Shown: piece after piece, positions 25,361 to 34,193 of the stretch | How the letters are laid out: each line of letters starts with the position of its first letter | Numbering within the stretch: position 1 is the first letter of the stretch | Assembly (NCBI RefSeq): GCF_009905605.1 | Contig: NZ_JAAAKZ010000004.1 | Location: 310,001 to 374,000, forward strand | Source of the DNA: Runella sp. CRIBMP | GTDB lineage: Bacteria > Bacteroidota > Bacteroidia > Cytophagales > Spirosomataceae | Length of the DNA: 64,000 nucleotides | Reading direction: 5' to 3' | The notes under the pieces: model-generated | Databases searched by the model: none | Told to the model about the DNA's origin: nothing | Seen by the model: only the letters and a program-made list of their open reading frames with translations | Translations under genes and position numbers: made by a program

Positions 25361-26242
25361 ATGCCTCTGAAAAAGAAAAAGGTTGGCAGTTATCCCAACG
25401 CCATGATTATTGTTAGCTTAACCGCGGCGTTATTTTTGATTGGATTTTGTGGCTTGTTGGTCATGCAGTCCAAAAAGCTTATTTCTATCATTAAGCAAAA
25501 TATTGAGGTGCGGGTTATGCTCGACAAAGGACTTGACTCAACACAAGTGGCTGATATTCAGAAAAAACTGATTGCCAACCCTTTTGTGTTGAATATTGAA
25601 GGAAAGCCTCAAGTGATTTTTTATTCCAAAGACGAAGCGGCCCGCGAGTTCATTGCCGATAGAAAAGAGGATTTTAGTGCGTTTCTGGGCGAAAATCCCT
25701 TACATGACAGCTACCGTGTGCGCTTACAGGAGGATTATTTTGAAGATACCAAACTCCAAAAAATCAAATCCGATGTAGAAAAGTTGGAAGGTGTTTTTGA
25801 AGTAGTGTATCAGGAAAACCTAGCCGATCAAATCAACAAAAACCTAACCAAAATTTATATTATTCTGGCCACCTTTGCGGTTATTATGCTCATAATCATT
25901 GTGTTATTGATGAATAATACCATCCGTTTGGCATTGTATTCACAGCGGTTTTTGATTCGAAGCATGCAATTGGTGGGCGCAACCAATAATTTTATTCAGA
26001 TGCCTTTTCTCAAAAACGGTGCGGTGCAAGGGCTCATCAGTGGCCTGATTGCGGTGGGTTTGATTGTGGGGTTACAGCAAGTGGCCCTTCGTCAAATTGA
26101 AGGATTACACATGTTGCAGGAATACGAAAAACTGGGCTTTCTGCTCCTGGGCGTTGTCATTTTAGGGGTGCTGATTGGGGTTCTAAGTACGTTTCAGGCA
26201 TTGGCAAGGTATTTGAGAATGACCCTCGATGATTTGTATTAA
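25361..26242 (+). CDS. ftsX: cell division permease-like protein FtsX
   Basis: This 293-residue integral membrane protein is the FtsX partner of the ATPase FtsE, which together regulate peptidoglycan hydrolases during division. Features match the family: a basic cytoplasmic N-terminus (PLKKKKVGSYPNA), TM1 (AMIIVSLTAALFLIGFCGLL), an extracytoplasmic domain with QVIFYSKDEAAREFIADRKE and GENPLHDSYRV, then three further helices with the FtsX-specific RLALYSQRFLIRSMQLVGAT loop. It is the first gene of a plus-strand set with DUF3098, uppP, truB and ribF. No ftsE is in the window, as is usual in Bacteroidota where the two genes are apart. Confidence 0.95.
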   Translation: MPLKKKKVGSYPNAMIIVSLTAALFLIGFCGLLVMQSKKLISIIKQNIEVRVMLDKGLDSTQVADIQKKLIANPFVLNIEGKPQVIFYSKDEAAREFIADRKEDFSAFLGENPLHDSYRVRLQEDYFEDTKLQKIKSDVEKLEGVFEVVYQENLADQINKNLTKIYIILATFAVIMLIIIVLLMNNTIRLALYSQRFLIRSMQLVGATNNFIQMPFLKNGAVQGLISGLIAVGLIVGLQQVALRQIEGLHMLQEYEKLGFLLLGVVILGVLIGVLSTFQALARYLRMTLDDLY

Positions 26243-26289
26243 TAAACCCTTACTTCCCATTTTATCAATTCAACATTTAAAATAGTCAA

Positions 26290-26502
26290 ATGAAAAAGAA
26301 CGCATTTCCCTTTGGTAAAAGTAACTACACCTTCATGATTATTGGTATCGTGCTAATTTTGGGTGGATTTGTCATTATGAGTATGGACTCGGAAGAGTTT
26401 GGATTCGGTGTTTTAGGTTTAACCGTTGGCCCTTTGGTGGTAATGGCTGGTTTTGTCGTTGAGTTTTTTGCCATTTTACGCCGTCCCGCCGACGGCAAAT
26501 AA
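26290..26502 (+). CDS. DUF3098 small membrane protein
   Basis: A 70-residue protein with two hydrophobic helices: FGKSNYTFMIIGIVLILGGF then FGVLGLTVGPLVVMAGFVVE, joined by MSMDSEEFGF. This is the typical DUF3098 layout, a family found next to ftsX and uppP in Bacteroidota. The gene sits 47 bases after ftsX and 61 bases before uppP. Its role is unknown; the constant neighbourhood suggests a link to envelope synthesis or division. Confidence 0.88.
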   Translation: MKKNAFPFGKSNYTFMIIGIVLILGGFVIMSMDSEEFGFGVLGLTVGPLVVMAGFVVEFFAILRRPADGK

Positions 26503-26563
26503 TCAAAACGTTATGAATAAGTGAGGAAGTAAACCCTCACTGCCCACCCCTTACAATTTTAAA

Positions 26564-27358
26564 ATGGATTTTATTCAAGCACTTATTCTTGCCGTAATCG
26601 AAGGTATTACGGAATATTTACCTATATCGTCCACGGGCCACATGATTTTGGCGTCCTCTTTTATGGGGATAGAATCCGACCCATTTGTAAAATTTTTCAC
26701 AGTAGCCATTCAGCTTGGTGCAATTCTTTCGGTCGTTGTTTTGTATTTCAAGCGTTTCTTTCGCAGCTTGGATTTTTACTTTAAGCTCTTTGTCGCGTTT
26801 ATCCCCAGTGCTGTTTTTGGGGTGCTGTTTAGCGATGTCATCGATGCGCTTCTCGAAAGTCCCCTCGGCGTAGCCATTTCATTACTGGTAGGAGGGGTTA
26901 TTTTGTTGTTTGTTGATAAATGGTTTAATAAAACCTTTATTGAAAACTCCGACGAAATAGATTATTTCACGGCCTTTAAAATTGGCTTTTTTCAGTGTAT
27001 TGCCATGATACCGGGCGTTTCGCGCTCGGGCGCAACGATTGTGGGAGGAATGGCGCAACGCCTTTCACGCAAGGCCGCCGCCGAATTTTCGTTTTTTCTG
27101 GCAGTGCCTACCATGTTTGCAGCTACTGCCAAAAAAGCCTACGATTTCTACAAAGACGGTTTTGTGCTGACCGACGAGCAAATCAAGTTGTTGGCTGTTG
27201 GCAACGTTGTCGCTTTTATTGTAGCTATGCTGGCCATTAAGTTTTTTATTGACTTTTTAACAAAATATGGTTTCCGCGTTTTTGGCTGGTACCGCATCAT
27301 CGTCGGCGGGGCTATTTTGGCCCTGATGCTGGCTGGATACAAGCTTGAAATCGTTTGA
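26564..27358 (+). CDS. uppP: undecaprenyl-diphosphatase
   Basis: UppP (BacA) dephosphorylates undecaprenyl diphosphate to recycle the lipid carrier of peptidoglycan and other polymers, and gives bacitracin tolerance when abundant. The 264-residue protein is polytopic and has both family signatures: [20 protein letters not shown] near the N-terminus, with the catalytic Glu, and [14 protein letters not shown] near residue 150, the PGxSRSGxT motif. Length is normal. It lies in the ftsX-ribF set and its stop is 10 bases before truB, indicating co-transcription. Confidence 0.97.
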   Translation: MDFIQALILAVIEGITEYLPISSTGHMILASSFMGIESDPFVKFFTVAIQLGAILSVVVLYFKRFFRSLDFYFKLFVAFIPSAVFGVLFSDVIDALLESPLGVAISLLVGGVILLFVDKWFNKTFIENSDEIDYFTAFKIGFFQCIAMIPGVSRSGATIVGGMAQRLSRKAAAEFSFFLAVPTMFAATAKKAYDFYKDGFVLTDEQIKLLAVGNVVAFIVAMLAIKFFIDFLTKYGFRVFGWYRIIVGGAILALMLAGYKLEIV

Positions 27359-27368
27359 TGATTGACCT

Positions 27369-28100
27369 ATGATAGATGAATCTGCTGCTTCTCCCGAAGA
27401 GGGAGAAGTTATTTTGCTTAATAAACCTCTCACGTGGACTTCTTTTGACGCCGTCAACAAAATAAAGAGAGCTTGTCGTATCAAAAAAATCGGCCATGCG
27501 GGCACCCTTGACCCGCTCGCGACTGGTTTGTTGATTTTGTGTACGGGCAAGAAAACCAAGGAAATAGATACCTACCAAGGAGCCGAAAAAGAGTATACTG
27601 GCAAATTGGTGCTGGGCAAAACGACTCCTTCTATCGACCTAGAAACACCCTTCGACGGTGAGTATCCTACCGACCATATTACACCCGATTTGATGCAGGC
27701 TGCTGTGGCAAAATTGACGGGTGAGCTTGCGCAATATCCCCCTATTTATTCAGCCGTGAAGATGGGCGGAGAACGCCTCTACAAAAAAGCCCGTCGAGGG
27801 GAGGTGGTTGAAATTAAGCCGCGCTCGGTTTCGGTTCCTGTCTTTGAGATTGATGCCGCCAACTTCCCCGAAGTAAGTTTTCGCATTGTGTGTTCCAAAG
27901 GGACTTATATTCGCAGTTTAGTACGGGATTTTGGCATGTTGCTGGAGTCTGGTGCTTACATGAGCGAACTGTGCCGTACCCGCATCGGAACGTATTGGCT
28001 CAAAGACGCGGAAGAAATTGAAGATTACGTAAAAAGAAAACGACTGGAGTTAAATCTTGACCTTGGAAAATCCAACCCCAATCCTGAGTCTGAAATTTAG
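27369..28100 (+). CDS. truB: tRNA pseudouridine(55) synthase
   Basis: TruB converts U55 in the T-arm of most tRNAs to pseudouridine. The 243-residue protein carries the catalytic block KIGHAGTLDPLATGLL with the nucleophilic Asp, the preceding NKPLTWTSFDAVNKI, and the C-terminal SKGTYIRSLVRDFG typical of the family. It starts 10 bases after uppP and ends 17 bases before ribF. Pairing with ribF is widespread in bacteria. The short Asn/Pro-rich tail (SNPNPESEI) is unremarkable. Confidence 0.97.
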   Translation: MIDESAASPEEGEVILLNKPLTWTSFDAVNKIKRACRIKKIGHAGTLDPLATGLLILCTGKKTKEIDTYQGAEKEYTGKLVLGKTTPSIDLETPFDGEYPTDHITPDLMQAAVAKLTGELAQYPPIYSAVKMGGERLYKKARRGEVVEIKPRSVSVPVFEIDAANFPEVSFRIVCSKGTYIRSLVRDFGMLLESGAYMSELCRTRIGTYWLKDAEEIEDYVKRKRLELNLDLGKSNPNPESEI

Positions 28101-28117
28101 CGTCCATTTACAAGAAC

Positions 28118-29053
28118 ATGCAGGTTTATTACGATATAGCTGATTTTAAGCCACTTCAGAATGCCATTGTGACCAGCGGAACCTTTGACGGGGTGCATTT
28201 GGGTCATCAAATTATCCTCGCCCGCTTGACCGAAACTGCCCAGACGCTGGGTGGTGAAACCGTAGTGTTGACCTTTTGGCCGCACCCACGTATGGTGGTT
28301 TCAAAAGACAGCCAAAACCTAAAATTGCTGTCTACCTTAGAAGAAAAAATTGCTTATTTACGACAAAACGGCGTTCATCATTTGGTCATTATTCCGTTTA
28401 CGCGAGAGTTTAGTGAATTGTCGTCTGAGGAGTTTATCCAACAGATTTTGGTAGAAACCATCGGGACCAAAAAATTGGTCATTGGTTATGACCATCATTT
28501 TGGCCGCAACCGTGAGGGTAGTTTTGACTATCTGCAACAACATGCGCCCCGTTACGGTTTTGAGATTGAAGAAATTCCACGTCAGGAGATTGAACATATC
28601 ACCGTGAGTTCAACCAAAATTCGTCAGGCGCTACTGGAAGGCGACACAACCATCGCCACTGAACTGTTGGGTAGAAACTACACTTTTACGGGTATTGTGG
28701 TAAAAGGCAGGCAATTAGGGCGTACTATTGGATACCCAACGGCCAATGTTCAGGTCGCAGAAAACTATAAATTGATTCCCGCCGACGGTATTTATGCCGT
28801 GCGGGTAGAGGTGCGGGGGCAAACGTTGGGCGGTGTGATGAGCATTGGTTTTCGACCCACCGTCAACGGTACGAATCGTACGCAGGAAGTATACATTTTT
28901 GACTTTAATGATGATGTGTACGGCGAAAAAATGACCGTCGAACTGGTGGAATTTATTCGTCCCGAACTCAAATTCGACGGTCTTGAAGCCCTCAAAAAAG
29001 CCATTGATGCCGATTGCGTAGCGGCAGTAGCCGCGTTGAAAAAACATTCGTAA
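28118..29053 (+). CDS. ribF: bifunctional riboflavin kinase/FMN adenylyltransferase
   Basis: RibF makes FMN and FAD from riboflavin. The 311-residue protein has the two expected domains. The N-terminal nucleotidyltransferase (about 1-180) shows VTSGTFDGVHLGHQIIL, LTFWPHPRMVV and the VSSTKIRQAL segment. The C-terminal flavokinase (about 185-310) shows VVKGRQLGRTIGYPTANVQ and VNGTNRTQEVYIFDFNDDVY. It is the last gene of the ftsX-led set and converges, with 14 bases between stops, on the flavodoxin-fold reductase gene. Confidence 0.97.
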   Translation: MQVYYDIADFKPLQNAIVTSGTFDGVHLGHQIILARLTETAQTLGGETVVLTFWPHPRMVVSKDSQNLKLLSTLEEKIAYLRQNGVHHLVIIPFTREFSELSSEEFIQQILVETIGTKKLVIGYDHHFGRNREGSFDYLQQHAPRYGFEIEEIPRQEIEHITVSSTKIRQALLEGDTTIATELLGRNYTFTGIVVKGRQLGRTIGYPTANVQVAENYKLIPADGIYAVRVEVRGQTLGGVMSIGFRPTVNGTNRTQEVYIFDFNDDVYGEKMTVELVEFIRPELKFDGLEALKKAIDADCVAAVAALKKHS

Positions 29054-29067
29054 AAGGCTTGAGAAGT

Positions 29068-29640
29068 CTATAAATACATTCCTTCAATTTCAGCAGCCCA
29101 ATTTTTGAGGGTCTCTTCGGTGACGCGGTCGGCTTTGTCAAAAAATAAATGGCTTTTGAGGTCTAATCCGCAATAGGTATAAATTCCTGTGTCGGAGGTG
29201 AGGCGCAAGGCGGTATCCATCCCGTTGGCGTGGTATTCAGCTTTGGATTTACCATGGGTGTTAACGACAAAAGCTTGTTTACCGCTCAACAAGCCTTTTT
29301 GAATGCCTTGGTCGTACCGATACGCAAATCCGTACGACATCACGCGGTCGATATAGCCCTTCATGATGGCAGGCATGCCTGTCCACCAAATCGGATAAAT
29401 AAACGTAATAGCTTCCGCCCATTCGATGTGTTTTTGCTCTTCACCAACCAAAGGCGCTACTTGCCCTTTGCGTTGTCCCGCCATATCTTCCAACGATAAA
29501 ACAGGGTTGAAATTTAATTCATAAAGGTCGCGGATTCTCACTTCATGATTCGCTTTTTCCAGCGTATAAACGGCCGTTTCTTTAAGAAAATGATTGAGGC
29601 TCCCAATGTGGGGATGGGCATAAATGATTAAGTGTTTCAT
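29068..29640 (-). CDS. NAD(P)H oxidoreductase, flavodoxin-fold (KefF/MdaB-like)
   Basis: The ATG at 29640 gives a 190-residue protein beginning MKHLIIYAHPHIGSLNHFLKE, the standard start of the family; an in-frame TTG at 29661 is unlikely because a TAGTTTTG -7-like box lies at 29666-29659. The flavin-binding region includes ITFIYPIWWTGMPAIMKGYIDRV, and the fold continues to LLSGKQAFVVNTHGKSKAEY. Relatives are FMN/FAD quinone reductases that may act in oxidative or electrophile defence. It lies next to an AraC-type regulator on the same strand, with the regulator transcribed first, so the regulator may control it. Confidence 0.88.
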   Translation of the reverse strand: MKHLIIYAHPHIGSLNHFLKETAVYTLEKANHEVRIRDLYELNFNPVLSLEDMAGQRKGQVAPLVGEEQKHIEWAEAITFIYPIWWTGMPAIMKGYIDRVMSYGFAYRYDQGIQKGLLSGKQAFVVNTHGKSKAEYHANGMDTALRLTSDTGIYTYCGLDLKSHLFFDKADRVTEETLKNWAAEIEGMYL

Positions 29641-29707
29641 GTTGTTTTCTTTTTTTGACAAAACTAGTGCCCGCAGTTTTGTCCTGATTGTAAGAAAACG
29701 AAAAGTG

Positions 29708-30559
29708 CTATAATGCCGTCATGCAGAGGTCTTCTTGGAGTTTGAGGAAATGACTGGGCGACATCCTAATGAAGTAGTTGAAGTCGTGAATCAACTGGCT
29801 TTGGTCATAATAGCCGCATTTCGCCACAATTTCAAGCCAATCAATTGACCGCGACGGGGCGTTGGCTTTAGATAAAAACTCAATCGCTTTCTTAAATCGC
29901 TGATAACGATTGAGTTCTTTGTCGCTGAATCCCAGATATTTTTGGTAGTTGAGCTGAATGTTCCGTTCGCTATATCCGCTTTCTGCAGCTATTTTTTTGA
30001 CGGTTTTCAAAGTGCCCAACGCATCATTTTGCGCCAGAACCTGCGCCACGTTGCTTTCTCTTGCTCTCAGATACGGCAAACTAAAATCCAACAAAAGGTT
30101 GACTTTTTCGGTGAGTGATTGGGCTTTTTTGAGTTGAATCCATACGTCTGCAAAGCATTGCTCCTTGACCAAATCATCGGGTTGGTGAATAAATTCATTG
30201 AATGATTTTAAGGATTGCCCAAAAAAACGGTAAAAAGCATCCCACTTAAAATTCGCCACCAGCATTTCTGCTCCAGGTGATAGGGTATAATCAATTGTTT
30301 TTTTGATGGGACCAAGAATCAGGCTATTCGGTGCGTCGAGAGAGGGGGTTTGGTCGAAGGAAATCGAAATTTTACTACCAAGATTAAAGACCAAAATGGT
30401 TTGAAAAGAAGGGATTAACTTTTTATGGACAGGGTAAGGGGTACGATTGGCAGCGTAATAAAAATGCGTAAAAAACTCCTCAAATCTTTCAGGTACTGCA
30501 ATACTTTGCGTTTCGTAGAAAGAGTCTTTGTTGGTTGATGGTACTTCGTTGGGAGTCAT
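29708..30559 (-). CDS. AraC-family transcriptional regulator
   Basis: The 283-residue protein from the ATG at 30559 has an N-terminal sensing domain of unknown ligand (about 1-165) and a C-terminal pair of helix-turn-helix motifs: GTLKTVKKIAAESGYSERNI and WLEIVAKCGYYDQSQLIHDF followed by the family end FIRMSPSHFLKLQ. An upstream TTG at 30592 is an alternative start. It precedes the flavodoxin-fold reductase gene by 67 bases. The N-terminal half resembles the DUF6597-type sensors common in Bacteroidota AraC proteins, a guess from general pattern. Confidence 0.88.
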   Translation of the reverse strand: MTPNEVPSTNKDSFYETQSIAVPERFEEFFTHFYYAANRTPYPVHKKLIPSFQTILVFNLGSKISISFDQTPSLDAPNSLILGPIKKTIDYTLSPGAEMLVANFKWDAFYRFFGQSLKSFNEFIHQPDDLVKEQCFADVWIQLKKAQSLTEKVNLLLDFSLPYLRARESNVAQVLAQNDALGTLKTVKKIAAESGYSERNIQLNYQKYLGFSDKELNRYQRFKKAIEFLSKANAPSRSIDWLEIVAKCGYYDQSQLIHDFNYFIRMSPSHFLKLQEDLCMTAL

Positions 30560-30602
30560 GGCATGTCTTCGTTTGGGAGTATACGAGAACAACTCAACAG
30601 GA

Positions 30603-30641
30603 ATAAGCGCGGCAGACTTGTAGCTAGTCTGTCGCGCTTAT
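30603..30641 (-). terminator. 16-bp stem-loop after malic enzyme
   Basis: ATAAGCGCGGCAGACT (30603-30618) pairs with AGTCTGTCGCGCTTAT (30626-30641), 15 of 16 positions plus one G-T, around a seven-base loop. It lies 21 bases after the stop of the minus-strand malic enzyme gene. No T-run follows on either strand. Confidence 0.55.
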
Positions 30642-30662
30642 GTTTATCAAAAAGGAAAAAAA

Positions 30663-32933
30663 CTACCCTTTCATTTGTGCTTCTACCACGGCAATGGCCA
30701 CCATATTCACAATTTCGCGAACGGAGCTACCCAATTGCAGTACGTAAACTGGTTTACGCATTCCGAGCAAAATCGGGCCGATGGCCTCGTATTCCCCTAC
30801 TTCTTTGAGCAGGTTGTAGGCGATGTTGCTGGCAGAAAGATTCGGGAAAATGAGCGTATTGGCGCCGTCTTCGGCCAGTTTGCTGAACGGATGATTGGTA
30901 CGAAGCAATTCTAAATCAAACGGTAAATGTGCCTGCATTTCACCATCTACCACCATATCAGGGTGTTTTTTGTGTAAAATGGTGGCGGCGGTGCTCATTT
31001 TTTCGGCATCATCACCCTTCGCACTTCCAAAGTTAGAGTAAGTAAGGAGGGCTATGCGCGGTTTGATGTTGAAACGTTCTACGGCCTGCGCGGTCAATTC
31101 GGTGATTTCTACGATGTCATCGACTGTCGGGTTAAAATTGACGGTGGTATCGGCCAAAAACAACGGCCCACGACGCGTAAGCAATATGTACATACCCGCC
31201 ACTTTTTTCACCCCTGCTTCTTTTCCAATGATTTGCAAAGAAGGGCGAATGGTATCGGGATAATTGCGGGTCAAACCAGAAATCAGGGCATCTGCTTCGC
31301 CCATTTCGACCATCATAGCACCGAATGAACTCCGATAATACATCATCTTGCGGGCTTCGATGATGTTGACCCCCTTGCGCTGGCGTTTTTGGAAATACAC
31401 TTCAGCGTAGCGGTCAATGTTGGCCGATTGCTCAGGGCTATAAGGGTCAATCACTGGAATCTCGGCGAGATCCAGTTTATTCTGCTCAATGATGGCGCGT
31501 ATTTTTTCTTCTTTACCCAACAAAATCGGAAACGCAATGCCTTCGTCGCGTACCTGTTGGGCGGCTTTGAGCACCTGCACGTTTTCGGCATCGGCAAAAA
31601 CCACGCGTTTGGGCGCTTTTCTGGCCTTGCTGATAATCACCCGAGAAATCTGATTGTCCTGACCCAAACGTTTTTCCAGCTGTTGAACGTACGCATCCCA
31701 ATCCGTTATGGGGTACTGGGCTACGCCGCTCTCCATGGCGGCTTTGGCCACGGCGGGGGCAATGGTCGTAAGTAGGCGTGGGTCAACAGGCTTAGGGATG
31801 ATATATTCACGACCGAATTTTATGTTATCGGCATTATAAGCTAAGTTAACGATGTCAGGAACGGGCTTTTTGGTCAATTCGGCCAGCGCGTGCACTGCCG
31901 CCAATTTCATCGGCTCGTTGATTTCACGGGCCCGCACGTCCAATGCGCCCCGGAATATGTACGGGAAGCCCAATACGTTGTTGACTTGGTTGGGATAATC
32001 TGAACGCCCAGTGGCCATAATGACGTCTTCGCGGGCGGCTACGGCATCAGGATACGGAATTTCGGGGTCTGGATTGGCCATCGCAAATACCATCGGGTCT
32101 TTGGCCATGGAGCGCACCATGTCTTGCGACACTACGTTGGCTTTTGATAGTCCGAGGAATAAATCGGCACCCACCATTCCTTCAGCCAACGAAGCAAAAC
32201 GGCGCTCAGAGGCGAATTCCTGCTTCATGGGGTCTAAATCGGTACGGGCGGTATTGATGTGACCTTTACTGTCGAACATATCGACGTTTTCGGGACGAAC
32301 GCCCAAGGCAATATATAATTTGGTACAAGAACTTGCCGATGCACCCGCTCCTGACACCACGACGCGAATGTCCTCCACTTTTTTACCGACCAGTTCTAGT
32401 CCGTTTAGCAGAGCCGCCGAACTAATGATGGCCGTCCCATGCTGGTCATCGTGCATGACGGGGATATTAAGCTCTTCTTTAAGGCGACGTTCGATTTCAA
32501 AACATTCGGGCGCTTTGATGTCTTCGAGGTTAACCCCTCCGAAGGTAGGCTCCATGATTTTAACCGTTCTGACAAACTCATCCACGTTCTCGGTGTTGAG
32601 CTCAATGTCAAAGACGTCAATGTCGGCGTAAATTTTAAAAAGGAGGCCTTTCCCTTCCATCACGGGTTTACCTGCTTCGGGGCCTATGTTTCCGAGGCCT
32701 AAAACGGCTGTTCCGTTGCTGATTACCGCCACTAGATTGCCTTTGGCGGTGTATTTATAGACATCTTCAACGTTTCTGAAAATTTCCATACACGGCTCAG
32801 CTACGCCGGGCGAATAGGCCAATGACAGGTCAAGTTGGTTGTTGGTTTCTTTGGTTGGCACTACCTGAATCTTGCCGGGACGACCCTTCGAATGGTAATA
32901 AAGTGCGTCCTCTTTGCGAATTTTTGGAGGCAT
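30663..32933 (-). CDS. maeB: NADP-dependent malic enzyme with phosphotransacetylase-like domain
   Basis: The 756-residue protein is the large MaeB type, which decarboxylates malate to pyruvate with NADP. The N-terminal malic enzyme part (about 1-430) has [32 protein letters not shown], the dinucleotide motif [12 protein letters not shown] and [13 protein letters not shown]. The C-terminal part (about 440-756) is homologous to phosphotransacetylase ([13 protein letters not shown]-like block, [28 protein letters not shown]); in MaeB it serves allosteric control and lacks transacetylase activity. Length is normal. It stands alone, ended by a stem-loop, with a 224-base gap upstream. Confidence 0.95.
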   Translation of the reverse strand: MPPKIRKEDALYYHSKGRPGKIQVVPTKETNNQLDLSLAYSPGVAEPCMEIFRNVEDVYKYTAKGNLVAVISNGTAVLGLGNIGPEAGKPVMEGKGLLFKIYADIDVFDIELNTENVDEFVRTVKIMEPTFGGVNLEDIKAPECFEIERRLKEELNIPVMHDDQHGTAIISSAALLNGLELVGKKVEDIRVVVSGAGASASSCTKLYIALGVRPENVDMFDSKGHINTARTDLDPMKQEFASERRFASLAEGMVGADLFLGLSKANVVSQDMVRSMAKDPMVFAMANPDPEIPYPDAVAAREDVIMATGRSDYPNQVNNVLGFPYIFRGALDVRAREINEPMKLAAVHALAELTKKPVPDIVNLAYNADNIKFGREYIIPKPVDPRLLTTIAPAVAKAAMESGVAQYPITDWDAYVQQLEKRLGQDNQISRVIISKARKAPKRVVFADAENVQVLKAAQQVRDEGIAFPILLGKEEKIRAIIEQNKLDLAEIPVIDPYSPEQSANIDRYAEVYFQKRQRKGVNIIEARKMMYYRSSFGAMMVEMGEADALISGLTRNYPDTIRPSLQIIGKEAGVKKVAGMYILLTRRGPLFLADTTVNFNPTVDDIVEITELTAQAVERFNIKPRIALLTYSNFGSAKGDDAEKMSTAATILHKKHPDMVVDGEMQAHLPFDLELLRTNHPFSKLAEDGANTLIFPNLSASNIAYNLLKEVGEYEAIGPILLGMRKPVYVLQLGSSVREIVNMVAIAVVEAQMKG

Positions 32934-33077
32934 AACGATTTTTTGGGGGTTGAATTTGGGTTTGCAAGGTACGAACGAAAACCATTTGTCGTACTAATTA
33001 ATTGTCTTTTTATGGAAGTTGGCTTTTACTTTTGTGTTATATGATTCACTTTTTACGGAAGAAGAATGGGCAGAGAA

Positions 33078-33141
33078 CAAAAAAAATCACGCAAAGACGG
33101 CAGAGGATTTTTTCTTTGCTCCTCTGCGTCTTTGCGTGATT
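33078..33141 (-). terminator. long-stem intrinsic terminator of the isomerase-MoxR unit
   Basis: AATCACGCAAAGACGGCAGAGGA (arms at 33085-33107 and 33120-33141) pair over about 22 bases with a single bulged G. On the minus strand eight T follow. It starts 16 bases after the MoxR stop. The right arm and flank repeat TTTGCGT/TTTGCGG words. Confidence 0.8.
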
Positions 33142-33157
33142 ACTTTGCGGTGAATAC

Positions 33158-34120
33158 CTATACTAATCGTTTTATAATCTCATTGACCGAAATTCCTTCT
33201 GCTTCTGCTTTAAAGTTACGCACGATGCGGTGACGTAAGATGGGAAGCGCCACTGCTTTGACGTCCTCGATGTCGGGCGAGTATTTTCCGTTGATGAGGG
33301 CGTTGCATTTGGCGGCAAGAATCAGGTTTTGAGACGCACGCGGCCCTGCTCCCCATTCTAGGTAGTTTTTGGTGTCTGCGGTGGCCAAATCGCCCATTGG
33401 TCGGGTTTTTTGAACGAGTTTAACGGCATATTCTACCACATTGTCCGTTACAGGAACGCGTCGAACGAGGTGTTGGAACGCTTCGATTTCGGCGGCTGAA
33501 ATGACCGTATTGATTACAGGTTTATTGTCAGTTGTTGTGGATTTAACAATATTAAGCTCTTCTTGGTAAGAAGGATAATCTAAGTAAACCATGAACATAA
33601 AACGGTCCAACTGCGCTTCGGGCAGGGGATAGGTTCCTTCCTGTTCGATGGGGTTTTGGGTGGCCAACACAAAAAACGGACGACTTAACGAATGTTTTTG
33701 GCCCGCAACGGTTACCGCGTATTCTTGCATTGCTTCAAGGAGCGCCGACTGGGTTTTGGGAGGGGTACGGTTGATTTCATCGGCCAAAATAATATTGGCA
33801 AACACGGGCCCTCTGATAAAACGGAAATTGCGTTCATTGTCCAGAGTTTCAGACCCCAAAATATCGGAAGGCATCAAGTCAGGCGTGAATTGGATACGAT
33901 TAAAGCTCAAATCCAAGGCACCCGCGATGGTTTGAATCAGGAGGGTTTTTGCTAATCCAGGTACCCCAACCAAGAGGCAGTGCCCCTGACAGAATATAGC
34001 GGTGAGCAATAAACGAACCGTATCATCTTGACCAACAATGACTTTGCCAATTTCTGCACGGAGTTTTTCGTAGGATTCTTTAAGTGCCTCAGCAGCAGCG
34101 ACGTCAGAAGAAAACTTCAT
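33158..34120 (-). CDS. MoxR-family AAA+ ATPase
   Basis: A 320-residue ATPase of the MoxR group, chaperone-like factors that assemble or activate partner protein complexes. Walker A is [13 protein letters not shown], Walker B/sensor region is [25 protein letters not shown], and the downstream sensor [22 protein letters not shown] is intact. It is the last gene of a minus-strand unit with two periplasmic prolyl isomerases rather than next to DUF58/VWA partners, although a second MoxR gene at 46658 has those partners. It ends in a strong terminator. Confidence 0.93.
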   Translation of the reverse strand: MKFSSDVAAAEALKESYEKLRAEIGKVIVGQDDTVRLLLTAIFCQGHCLLVGVPGLAKTLLIQTIAGALDLSFNRIQFTPDLMPSDILGSETLDNERNFRFIRGPVFANIILADEINRTPPKTQSALLEAMQEYAVTVAGQKHSLSRPFFVLATQNPIEQEGTYPLPEAQLDRFMFMVYLDYPSYQEELNIVKSTTTDNKPVINTVISAAEIEAFQHLVRRVPVTDNVVEYAVKLVQKTRPMGDLATADTKNYLEWGAGPRASQNLILAAKCNALINGKYSPDIEDVKAVALPILRHRIVRNFKAEAEGISVNEIIKRLV

Positions 34121-34193
34121 TTAAGGTTTATGGTTAGTGGTTTATAAATGGTTGTTGTGAATATAGCTGTTTGCCGCAAAAAAACAATCGACG

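Noticed and set aside
26520-26541. AGTGAGG...CCTCACT inverted repeat between DUF3098 and uppP
   Set aside because: Seven base pairs, no T-run, and inside an apparent operon.
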